Assembly: GCA_963714415.1 (NCBI GenBank)
Contig: CAVQOL010000027.1
Span: 1-64,000 of the forward strand
Direction of reading: 5' to 3'
Length of the DNA: 64,000 bases
Source of the DNA: JAGXRK01 sp963714415
GTDB taxonomy: Bacteria > Bacteroidota > Ignavibacteria > Ignavibacteriales > Ignavibacteriaceae
The position numbers were made by a program, and so were the translations under genes. The notes below the pieces were generated by a model. It did not search any database, was not told the origin of the DNA, and saw only the letters and a list, made by a program, of their open reading frames with translations. Positions 54,406 through 62,325 of this stretch are shown here, one piece after another (positions within the stretch are counted from its first letter, which is position 1; every line of letters begins with the position of its first letter).

Positions 54406-54738
54406 TCACCAATTCAATTCTTTTTTATCAACTTTTACAAAAATATTATCATCTCTCACTTGAACTGGAAAAGTTGTTATTCTTGTTTTTCCGGTTCTTA
54501 ATTTTCCTGTGTGAAGATCGAACATCCAGCCATGAGCCGGACAAACTACGCAACCATCTTCTATAAAACCATCATAAATCAATGCTGTATGTTGATGAGG
54601 ACAGATATTACTTAATGCATAAATTTCATTATTAACCTTAAATAATGCTACTTCTATGTCGTCAACAATAAATCTTTTTCCTTCTCTTTCCTGCAATTCG
54701 GAAACTTTGCAGAGTTTTGTAAATCCATCTTCAATCAT
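54406..54738 (-). CDS. Rieske [2Fe-2S] ferredoxin (NirD-like)
   Basis: A 110-residue soluble Rieske protein: CPHQHTALI and CVVCPAHGWMFDL supply the two Cys and two His ligands. It has no transmembrane segment. It resembles NirD/biphenyl-dioxygenase ferredoxins. Its ATG overlaps the MBL-fold gene stop by four bases, so the two are coupled. The electron partner is unknown. Confidence 0.88.
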   Translation of the reverse strand: MIEDGFTKLCKVSELQEREGKRFIVDDIEVALFKVNNEIYALSNICPHQHTALIYDGFIEDGCVVCPAHGWMFDLHTGKLRTGKTRITTFPVQVRDDNIFVKVDKKELNW

Positions 54739-55586
54739 ATCTCATCAAAAGATTTGAATGTTTTATCCTGAACAATTCCTTTTTCAGATTGCTTAACTGT
54801 AGCCAAAGCAATTTCGGGATCGTGACCAAAAAATAAATACCAGTTTTCATCTGTCGCGAGCTTAAGATATTTTTTCTTTTCCTGAAGAGTAATAAGAGGT
54901 TGAAGATCATAACCCATTATATATGGCAAACGAATATGAGAAGCGAACGGCATCAAATCGCAGCAATATAAAATTGTATTTCCACCATCTGATATTTTTA
55001 TCATCTGCTGTCCAAATGTATGACCGTTTATTACTTTAAACTGAATTTCATCATCAAAGAAGTCATCTTCATCAGTAAAATTTAGAACTCCTTCTTTTGC
55101 AAGCGGTTCAAAATTCTCTTTAATATAGCTTCCTCTATCGCGATCGGACGGATTCCTTGCCCATTCAAAGTTCTTTTTCTGAACATGATATTTAGCATTC
55201 GGAAAAGACGGTATAAGCTTTTCATTTAAGTATTTTGTGGATCCGCCTGTATGGTCGAAATGCAAATGAGTGAGAATTACATCAGTAATATCCTCCGAAT
55301 TTATATTCTTATCTTTCAACGCTATTTCAAGATTCAGTTCAGAATCAATTCTATAAATATCTTTAGACTTATTATCCCACTTATTCCCCATCCCGGTATC
55401 AATCAAGATTTTTTTTGAATCTGATTCAAGGAATAAATTTCGTGTGGCCAGTGTAACTCTGTTTGATTCGTCTGAAGGATTAGTTTTTTCCCACAACGGT
55501 TTAGGAATAATTCCAAACATTGCTCCGCCATCCAAACCAAAAAATCCGGAGTTAATTATTCTTAATTTGTATTTACCTACTTGCAT
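54735..55586 (-). CDS. MBL-fold metallohydrolase
   Basis: A 283-residue metallo-beta-lactamase fold protein with metal-binding HLHFDHTGG and a late GHTFGQQ and GHDPE. Lead residues MQVGKYKLRIINSGFFGLDGGAMFGIIPK are typical of lactonase-like (AiiA/PNGase-like) members. The downstream Rieske gene is overlapped by four bases. The substrate cannot be told from the sequence; quorum-signal lactonase is one possibility. Confidence 0.85.
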   Translation of the reverse strand: MQVGKYKLRIINSGFFGLDGGAMFGIIPKPLWEKTNPSDESNRVTLATRNLFLESDSKKILIDTGMGNKWDNKSKDIYRIDSELNLEIALKDKNINSEDITDVILTHLHFDHTGGSTKYLNEKLIPSFPNAKYHVQKKNFEWARNPSDRDRGSYIKENFEPLAKEGVLNFTDEDDFFDDEIQFKVINGHTFGQQMIKISDGGNTILYCCDLMPFASHIRLPYIMGYDLQPLITLQEKKKYLKLATDENWYLFFGHDPEIALATVKQSEKGIVQDKTFKSFDEI

Positions 55587-55721
55587 AATTTTATTTTTAT
55601 TTATTTTACAACAAATTTAAAAAGAATATACGAAGGATAAACAGAAAAATTTATTTTATTTTGGGATAATGCAATTGCCGACTGGCATAAATGAATTGAA
55701 TTTTTAAGAATTGAAAAAAAG

Positions 55722-55744
55722 AAGGGCATCTGAAAAATGCCCTT
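55722..55744 (-). terminator. Terminator-like hairpin in the gap before the MBL gene
   Basis: AAGGGCAT (55722-55729) and ATGCCCTT (55737-55744) enclose a 7-base loop; seven A precede it on the plus strand, giving a T-run on the minus strand. A second terminator (55909-55934) lies closer to the ferredoxin gene, so this could be a backup. The 55587-55956 gap holds no gene. Confidence 0.7.
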
Positions 55745-55908
55745 ATCTCCTCTGAACTTACTCTCCTATTCTTTACTAACTAATTAATCAAATTAAATTA
55801 GTTCTATTTCTGTGCCAGTAAGCTAAACATATTTTACAGTCATTTTGGATGATTAGAGATCACTTAGAATATGATTTTTCTCAGAAGTAGAAAAGAAGTT
55901 CCGAAAAT

Positions 55909-55934
55909 AAAAAAGGCGTCAACCGACGCCCTTA
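55909..55934 (-). terminator. Intrinsic terminator of the ferredoxin gene
   Basis: GGCGTC (55915-55920) and GACGCC (55925-55930) enclose AACC; on the minus strand the stem is followed by TTTTTTATTTT. It lies about 25 bases after the ferredoxin stop. Confidence 0.85.
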
Positions 55935-55956
55935 AATAAGAAATTAAAAGATGAGA

Positions 55957-56289
55957 TTATCTTCCTAATCCATCAAGATATTCTTTTCTCTTAAGTAGCA
56001 CATCTTTATCCTCAACATGTTTAGGATCAGGAACGCAGCAATCCACCGGACATACTGCCGCACATTGTGGTTCATCGTGGAAACCAACACATTCAGTACA
56101 TTTATCTGGAACAATATAAAAGAAATCAGATGAAAAGAATCCATCTGCTCCGGAAGGAGCGGCTTTACCATCACCATAACTAGTTCCTGCTAATTCCCAC
56201 TCAACTCCACCTTCATAAATTGCTGTGTTAGGACATTCTGGCTCACAAGCACCGCAGTTAATACATTCTTCTGTTATCATTATAGCCAT
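55957..56289 (-). CDS. 2[4Fe-4S] ferredoxin, Chlorobi type
   Basis: A 110-residue ferredoxin. First cluster ligands are CINCGACEPECPNTAIY, second CTECVGFHDEPQCAAVCPVDCCVPD with the extended insert between the second-cluster cysteines. An inserted ~25-residue loop (GTSYGDGKAAPSGADGFFSSDF) separates the halves. The lead MAIMITEECINCGACEPECPN is the form found in Chlorobi-type ferredoxins. It would be a low-potential soluble electron carrier; its own promoter and terminator are seen. Confidence 0.92.
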   Translation of the reverse strand: MAIMITEECINCGACEPECPNTAIYEGGVEWELAGTSYGDGKAAPSGADGFFSSDFFYIVPDKCTECVGFHDEPQCAAVCPVDCCVPDPKHVEDKDVLLKRKEYLDGLGR

Positions 56290-56518
56290 AATTTTTTCTC
56301 CTTTTATTATTTTACTTAAAAATGGACTTTCTTAGCTGGTTTTAATAATTTTTTGAAATCTTACTAATAACCCTGTTAGACAGTAGCAAATATTAAAAAA
56401 TATTAAGTCATATCACAAGGGATTAAGGGCAAATATCACCCTATTTTCCACTTTTAAATCTTCAAATAATCAATTAATTAGAATAATTTATAATATAAAG
56501 ACTTAAATATGAATTCTT

Positions 56519-57094
56519 TTAAAAAGAATTAAGATAAATTTTTTCTTTGAAGCCCAGAATTCCAGCTAGTAATGAAACAGGAAATTTTCTAATCGCAATA
56601 TTAAAATCTTCTGAATGCTTATTAAACTTCCTTTTTTCAACCAATATCTGGTTTTCAGTTCTTACAAGCTGTGCCTGAAGCTGAAGAATGTTTTCATTTG
56701 CTTTAAGTTCCGGATAGTCTTCAATTGTTAATTCAAATTCTGATATTGCGATTGTTAAATCATTCTGTACTTTCTGAAACTTTTGTAATTTTTGTGGATT
56801 ATCAAGTAACTGATTATTTGTAGGAATATTACAAACTGCAAAGTGAGCTTTTGTAATTTGAGTTAATACATCTTGTTTAAAGTTTGCAAAATCTTTAACT
56901 GATTCGGTAAGATTGGGAATAAGATCTGTACGTTTCTGATACTGATTTTCAACCTCAATCCATTGATTGGAAACAGCTTGGTTCAAATCAGCAATATTAT
57001 TATAAATTTCTACTCCCCTAATAACAAAAAACCCGAAAGCAATTAGAATTATTCCCCCAGATACACAACCAATTATTAATCCCTTATTTTTCAT
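56519..57094 (-). CDS. LemA family protein
   Basis: A ~191-residue LemA-type protein: one N-terminal membrane segment (GLIIGCVSGGIILIAFGFFVI) then a helical domain with YNNIADLNQAVSNQWIEVENQYQKRTDLIPNLTESVKDFA. The start at 57094 follows a GGGAGATCAG ribosome site and is better than one 11 codons upstream. The variant ending is longer than typical, AGILGFKEKIYLNSF. Function of LemA is unknown. Confidence 0.88.
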   Translation of the reverse strand: MKNKGLIIGCVSGGIILIAFGFFVIRGVEIYNNIADLNQAVSNQWIEVENQYQKRTDLIPNLTESVKDFANFKQDVLTQITKAHFAVCNIPTNNQLLDNPQKLQKFQKVQNDLTIAISEFELTIEDYPELKANENILQLQAQLVRTENQILVEKRKFNKHSEDFNIAIRKFPVSLLAGILGFKEKIYLNSF

Positions 57095-57212
57095 CTGATC
57101 TCCCGCTAAATAATGGATTGGGAACAACCGTTATTGTCGTTAGACGAGGTCTAAACAATTTTTGTTGTTAATATAATACTTGAACGAGTAAAAACATATT
57201 TCCTGCAGAATT

Positions 57213-58053
57213 TCATGGTTTTTTACCCGGATATTGAAACTGAAGATAATCTAAAGCGCGGTTGGTGATCTCAAGATTTTTTTGAGAAACAAATTTCTCG
57301 GCATTTTGAATGTTCCCATTATAAAATCTAAACCATAAAAAATTGGCTGTTACAAAACCATCAAATACTCTTTCTTCAATAAATGAATTTATAGTTAAAT
57401 ATCCCCATAGAACATTCCATCCTAAAGAGAGAAAACCGCTTAAATATTCACCAGTATAAAATTGACCTGCTCCGGGAATTATGTATGATAGAACTTTTGC
57501 AAGCGTTTCACTCATACAGAGAATCATTAACATTTCGTGTAAAAGAAATAAGTTCATGATCAGGATTGATTTTATAAAATTCTTTTGAAGCTTCTTCCCA
57601 TTGATTAGAAAAGATGTAAGCCCAGCCTTTCCAATAATAAAGTTCATCCGATTTATCTGCAAATCTATTGTCAATTAACAGGTTATCTATAAGTTGTTTT
57701 GCTTTGTTAGTTGTTCTTCGAAGGATATTTAATTTGATTATTTCAATTTTACTTTTATAAATATCATCAATAGATTTTGCAGAAATCTCTGCTAAAGTGA
57801 AATGCTTGATTGCTTCGGAAAACTTTCCTCCTGCTTTGTACGAACTAGCTATATAATAATTTGCAGAAAATGAATATTCTTTTTGTTCATCAAAAAAAAT
57901 AAGTCTTTTAAATTCTGATACAGCATCGAAATATTTTTCTTCATAGTACAGTTTTTTAGCAAAGTTAAATTGCTCTTCCAGTCCGCTTTGTGAATGGAGA
58001 GAAACAACACATAAAATTAATATCAAAAAAGTTTTATTAATTACAGAAATCAT
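57213..58053 (-). CDS. TPR/PGxG membrane protein, frameshifted (copy 2)
   Basis: Two frames (57508-58053 and 57213-57674) give one ~280-residue protein. A signal segment (MISVINKTFLILILCVVSLHSQ) precedes TPR-like repeats (FNFAKKLYYEEKYFDAVSEFKRLIF, YIASSYKAGGKFSEAIKHFTLAE, YYWKGWAYIFSNQWEEASKEFY). The second part is a membrane domain with VLSYIIPGAGQFYTGEYLSGFLSLGWNVLWGYL. The break is near 57510, at FTRNVNDSLYE|SETLAKVLSY. The start overlaps the upstream paralogue stop by 17 bases. The two paralogues are coupled to a YidD-domain gene. Confidence 0.7.
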
Positions 58054-58859
58054 AATCCTCAATAAAATAATTATTGAATTCAAGAAATTGCTTTAAGCCC
58101 TCTTTGTATTCGTAATCCATTTTTGAATTATAAAGATGAGCAGCGGAAACGGAACCATAAATATTTCCTGCATAAAAAAACGCTCCGACACCTGCAAAAA
58201 CCCAACCTCTAAAATTATGATCGTGCTTAAAATTGTTATAACTAAGGAATGCAAATAAACTGTTTAGAACTAATGCAGTTAATCCCTCACTTAATTGGTC
58301 TGCATAGATTTTTCCTGAACCGGGAATTAATGATGATAAAACTCCTGCTAAAAACGGACTTTTATAAGATGGATTTTTTTTCCAATCATAGAGATCTATT
58401 GCTTCTGGTTTTTCTCTGATCATTAAAAGGAAAAAGAAATTTATCGCGTTCAAATAAATCATTATTGCTAAGTAGATTTGACAGGTTTATTAACTTCAAC
58501 TCTTTAATATTTAAACTGTCTGGTTGATAGTCTGTGATAGAATCATAATCCTCTAAAAATATTTTCGACTTCAAATATTCAAGTCTTGATGTACAATAAA
58601 ATTCAGATTGTCCGGGAATATCTAGAAATCTTTCTGAAGCTTCGCTATAATGTCCGATTCGTGAATATCCAAGAGCAATTTTAAAAGATATTGTATCGTT
58701 ATCAAAGTGATTTAGGCACTCTTCATATTCAATAATTGCTCTAAGATAATCCTGAGTACAGAAAAGATGATCGGCAAATAATTTTCTGTTTTCAGGTGAA
58801 TGATAACTCTGAGCATAACTTACCTGAAAAAATAATATTAGCAGAAAGGCTGTTTTCAT
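58037..58859 (-). CDS. TPR/PGxG membrane protein, frameshifted (copy 1)
   Basis: Two frames (58386-58859 and 58037-58462) give a ~274-residue protein with the same layout as its downstream neighbour: signal peptide (MKTAFLLILFFQVSYAQ), TPR-like helices (LFCTQDYLRAIIEYEECLNHF, ALGYSRIGHYSEASERFLDI), then SPFLAGVLSSLIPGSGKIYADQLSEGLTALVLNSLFAF. The shared motif is PGxGxxY. The ATG at 58859 overlaps the YidD-like gene stop as TGATG. Break near 58415. Confidence 0.7.
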
Positions 58860-59305
58860 CACTCGCTATCTATTATTTTGTATGCAGGAATGAAATGATC
58901 AGAATCTAAATCATACAAATATGCGGGATCATACAATTTGCCGGATTTGTGTTTTGGATATCTATCATATCTTCCTATAAAACTAGCATCGCGAGTAAAT
59001 CTATCGAAGAACATTAAAGAACCTTGAAGGATATTTGTTTCTTTTACAGCATCTAAAAGAAAAGATGAACAAGAAGGATGGAACGGACAATTGTCTCCAT
59101 CTAAATCGGAAATAAAAAACCAGTAAGCATTTGTAACTGACTTTAAGAAGATATCTAAAGGATTCTTTGAATGGTAAGAATAATCTCTGTCGCTTATTGA
59201 TTGGTCAATGCGATAAGAAAAATCAGCTTTCTCCCATTTAATAATTTCAGTCTGAGAGAAAGCTGATGATGAATAAATAAGCAGAGCGACAAATAAAAAC
59301 TTCAT
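58859..59305 (-). CDS. Secreted YidD-domain protein
   Basis: A 148-residue protein with an N-terminal signal peptide (MKFLFVALLIYSSSAFSQ) and a YidD-like domain (YWFFISDLDGDNCPFHPSCSSFLLDAVKETNILQGSLMFFDRFTRD), followed by YDPAYLYDLD. Standard YidD is a small cytoplasmic membrane-insertion factor without signal peptide, so an exported version is unusual. It is coupled by TGATG to two TPR/PGxG membrane protein genes, suggesting one envelope complex. Confidence 0.78.
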   Translation of the reverse strand: MKFLFVALLIYSSSAFSQTEIIKWEKADFSYRIDQSISDRDYSYHSKNPLDIFLKSVTNAYWFFISDLDGDNCPFHPSCSSFLLDAVKETNILQGSLMFFDRFTRDASFIGRYDRYPKHKSGKLYDPAYLYDLDSDHFIPAYKIIDSE

Positions 59306-59317
59306 TTAAAATTATTT

Positions 59318-60457
59318 CTAATCAAGAAGTGCACGGGCAATAACCATTTTTTGAATTTCTGAAGTTCCCTCATAAATTTCAGTTATCTTGGAATCGCGCA
59401 AATATCTTTCAACAAGATATTCTCTAACGTACCCATATCCACCGTGAATTTGTATAGCTTCAAGGGCACATTCAACAGAAATTTTGGAGGCATAAAGTTT
59501 TGCCATCGCTGCTTCTTTATAGTAAGGTTTATCAGCATCTTTAAGTGCAGCAGCTTTAAATGTTAACATTTTAGCAGCATCAACTTTTACTGCCATATCA
59601 GATAATTTAAACTGAATAGCCTGAAAGTTAGAAATAGTCTGTCCGAATGCTTTTCTTTCTTTCGCATATTTTATTGAGGCATCGAGTGAGGCTTCGGCAA
59701 CACCAATTGCCTGAGCAGCAATTCCAATTCTTCCACCGTTCAACGTATTCATTGCAAAGTTAAATCCTCTTCCTTCATCCCAAACCATGTTAGCAGCAGG
59801 AACACGGCAGCTTTCAAATGTAAGCGAACAGGTATCAGAACTTCTTATTCCGAGTTTATCTTCTTTCACGCCGTAACCAAAACCTTTTGTTCCTTTTTCA
59901 ACAAGAAAAGTTGAAATACCTTTATGAGCTTTTTCTTTATCAGTTGATGCAATTACAAGCGTATAGTCTGCTGTAGTACCATTAGTAATCCAATTCTTAA
60001 TACCATTAAGAACATAAAAATCACCATCTTTGTCTGCGGTAGTTTTTTGTTTTGTAGCATCGCTGCCTGCTTCAGGCTCGGATAGAGCAAATGCCCCTAA
60101 TTTTTCTCCTTTAGCCAAAGGAATTAAATAATTTTGCTTAATAAAATCAGAACCATACTTTTCCAGTCCATGACATACAAGAGAATTATTAACGGACATT
60201 ATCACCCCAACACTCGCATCAACTTTAGAAAATTCAATCATCGCAAGTACATAGCTAATCGTATCTAAACCTGCGCCGCCATATTCAGGTGAAACCATCA
60301 TACCCATAAATCCAAGCTCGCCCATTTTCTTTACAATCTCATTAGGAAATTCAGCATCTTTATCACGCTGTACAGCAGAAGGAGCAATTTCATTCTGTGC
60401 AAAATCCATTGCTGATTCTTTGATCATCAGATGATCTTCGGTAAATTCAAAATTCAT
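59318..60457 (-). CDS. Acyl-CoA dehydrogenase
   Basis: A 379-residue FAD enzyme for alpha-beta oxidation of acyl-CoA. Key parts are GELGFMGMMVSPEYGGAGLDTISYVLAMIEFSKVDASVGVIMSVNN, FALSEPEAGSDATKQKTTA, the KNWITNGTTADY block, and the catalytic Glu in EIYEGTSEIQKMVIARALL. It matches short-chain (butyryl-CoA) dehydrogenases closely. It lies 13 bases before the YidD-like gene, on the same strand. Confidence 0.93.
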   Translation of the reverse strand: MNFEFTEDHLMIKESAMDFAQNEIAPSAVQRDKDAEFPNEIVKKMGELGFMGMMVSPEYGGAGLDTISYVLAMIEFSKVDASVGVIMSVNNSLVCHGLEKYGSDFIKQNYLIPLAKGEKLGAFALSEPEAGSDATKQKTTADKDGDFYVLNGIKNWITNGTTADYTLVIASTDKEKAHKGISTFLVEKGTKGFGYGVKEDKLGIRSSDTCSLTFESCRVPAANMVWDEGRGFNFAMNTLNGGRIGIAAQAIGVAEASLDASIKYAKERKAFGQTISNFQAIQFKLSDMAVKVDAAKMLTFKAAALKDADKPYYKEAAMAKLYASKISVECALEAIQIHGGYGYVREYLVERYLRDSKITEIYEGTSEIQKMVIARALLD

Positions 60458-60645
60458 AGATCGCCCTGTTTTGTTTAATTGAAAAAATATTTTAAGTTGT
60501 TTTCCCAGAATAAGAAATTTTAGGAGACATACTTCAAGTTCAAAAATAACGTAATAAATTTAATAGCGCAATCAATTTTTTAATTGAACCTTAAGATTTA
60601 GTTAACAATTACTATTTTACAGTTAAATTAAGGTGTTTAAATAAA

Positions 60646-61749
60646 ATGTTAGAAGCTCAACAAACTGAGGAGCAGATCAGTAAAACTGTTCTCAAAGGAT
60701 TAACCTTAAAAGAATTAAAAGATTTTTTTACGGTAGCAGACGAAAAAAGATTCAGGGGTGAGCAGGTGTTTCATTGGCTTTATCATCATATGGTTGATAA
60801 TTTTGATGATATGGCAAATGTTCCTAAATACCTGCGAAGAAAGCTAAATACTTATTGCGAAATAATGACTTTAAGCCACTTCACTTCCGAAATGTCTCCC
60901 CGAACTGAAACTAAAAAGTATGTCTTCTCAACAAAAGACAATTTAAAAGTTGAAGCAGTTGTAATTCCCGACCCCAAAAGAACAACACTTTGTATTTCAA
61001 CACAAGTCGGATGCCCGCTCGATTGCCAGTTTTGCGCAACCGGATTGATGGGTTACAAAAGAAATTTGAGTCCGGGTGAAATTTTTGATCAGTATTTGCT
61101 CGCTTCAAAAGATTATAATCCGAAGAGCGAAATAACCAATATAGTTTATATGGGAATGGGCGAACCGCTGCTCAATTATGCAAATACTCTTAAATCACTT
61201 CAGATTTTTGCAGCAGAAAAAACAAAAGGAATCAGTGTAAGGAAAATTGCTGTTTCTACCGCAGGTATTGCACCGAAGATTATTGAACTAGCCGATACTG
61301 GACTTCGCGTAAAGTTAGCTCTTTCGCTTCACTCTTGTTTTGAAGAAACAAGAAGCCGGTTAATGCCAATAAATAAAAAGTATTCTTTATCTGAAAATCT
61401 TGAAGCTGTAAGATATTATGCAAAGCAGACAGGAACGAGAATTACATTTGAGTACGTTCTTCTCAAAGATATAAACGACAGACAGGATGATCTGAATGCT
61501 TTAATAAGATTGTGCAAATCTATTCCCTGCAAGATAAATGTTATTCCTTATAACTCTGTAATTCATATGAATCCAAAAGGATCTGCCGCTGAACTAAGAC
61601 CTACTACAAAAATTAAAATGGATGAATTTGTTCAGAAGTTAAGAGACAATGATATTACAGTTACAGTAAGATACACTCAGGGCGAAGATATTGCTGCGGC
61701 TTGCGGACAGCTTGCATACAAGCTTGAGCAGGTTGAAGATATGTTATGA
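60646..61749 (+). CDS. rlmN: 23S rRNA (adenine(2503)-C(2))-methyltransferase RlmN
   Basis: A 367-residue radical-SAM enzyme methylating A2503 of 23S rRNA and A37 of some tRNAs. The cluster motif is VGCPLDCQFCATGLMGYKRNL, with IVYMGMGEPLLNY downstream and the catalytic Cys in RYTQGEDIAAACGQLA. Its end overlaps the SpoU methyltransferase by four bases (ATGA), so the two rRNA/tRNA methylase genes are one unit. Confidence 0.95.
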   Translation: MLEAQQTEEQISKTVLKGLTLKELKDFFTVADEKRFRGEQVFHWLYHHMVDNFDDMANVPKYLRRKLNTYCEIMTLSHFTSEMSPRTETKKYVFSTKDNLKVEAVVIPDPKRTTLCISTQVGCPLDCQFCATGLMGYKRNLSPGEIFDQYLLASKDYNPKSEITNIVYMGMGEPLLNYANTLKSLQIFAAEKTKGISVRKIAVSTAGIAPKIIELADTGLRVKLALSLHSCFEETRSRLMPINKKYSLSENLEAVRYYAKQTGTRITFEYVLLKDINDRQDDLNALIRLCKSIPCKINVIPYNSVIHMNPKGSAAELRPTTKIKMDEFVQKLRDNDITVTVRYTQGEDIAAACGQLAYKLEQVEDML

Positions 61750-62310
61750 AAAAATTGAGTCACGATGAAATTTCCGAGTCGCGAAGCACTCTCGATACTC
61801 TTCACAAAGTAGAAAAGCTTCCTGTTGCAGTTTTGCTAAGCAGCATAAGAAGCAATTATAATGTTGGTTCTATATTCCGCACTTCAGATGGTGCAATGAT
61901 TGAAAAGCTGTACCTTTGCGGATACACACCTCATCCACCCAAACCCGCATTGAAGTCAGGTAAAAAAGAAATCTTCAAAACTGCACTTGGAGCAACTGAA
62001 AGTGTAGAATGGGAATATGTAAAAAATCCTATCGAAGTAATCAGAAAACTTAAAGCAGATGGAATTAAAATCGGTGCCCTTGAATTAACTTCAGACAAGC
62101 ACTCCATACTATAATTTAACCGAGAATATTTTTCCGATGTGCCTTGTCGTGGGAAATGAAATCTCAGGAGTATCTCAGGAAATTCTTGATGAGTGTGATT
62201 TTTCGATTGAAATTCCACAGTATGGTATTAAGCAATCATTGAATGTTGCCGTTGCTTACGGAATTGCAATTTTTGAGTTGAGAAAGATATTTGATATCCG
62301 AAATAAATAA
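61746..62310 (+). CDS. SpoU/TrmH-family RNA methyltransferase, frameshifted
   Basis: A ~188-residue methyltransferase read in two frames. The first frame (61746-62114) has LSSIRSNYNVGSIFRTSDGAMIEKLYLCGYTP. A break near 62096 joins QTSTPYYNL...FPMCLVVGNEISGVSQEILDECDFSIEIPQYGIKQSLNVAVAYGIAIFEL with all three SPOUT motifs (NVGSIFRTSD, LVVGNEISGV, IPQYGIKQSLNVAVA). It lacks the extra N-terminal domain of RlmB, so it is likely a tRNA 2'-O-methyltransferase. Confidence 0.85.
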
Positions 62311-62325
62311 AAGATATTATCAGCT

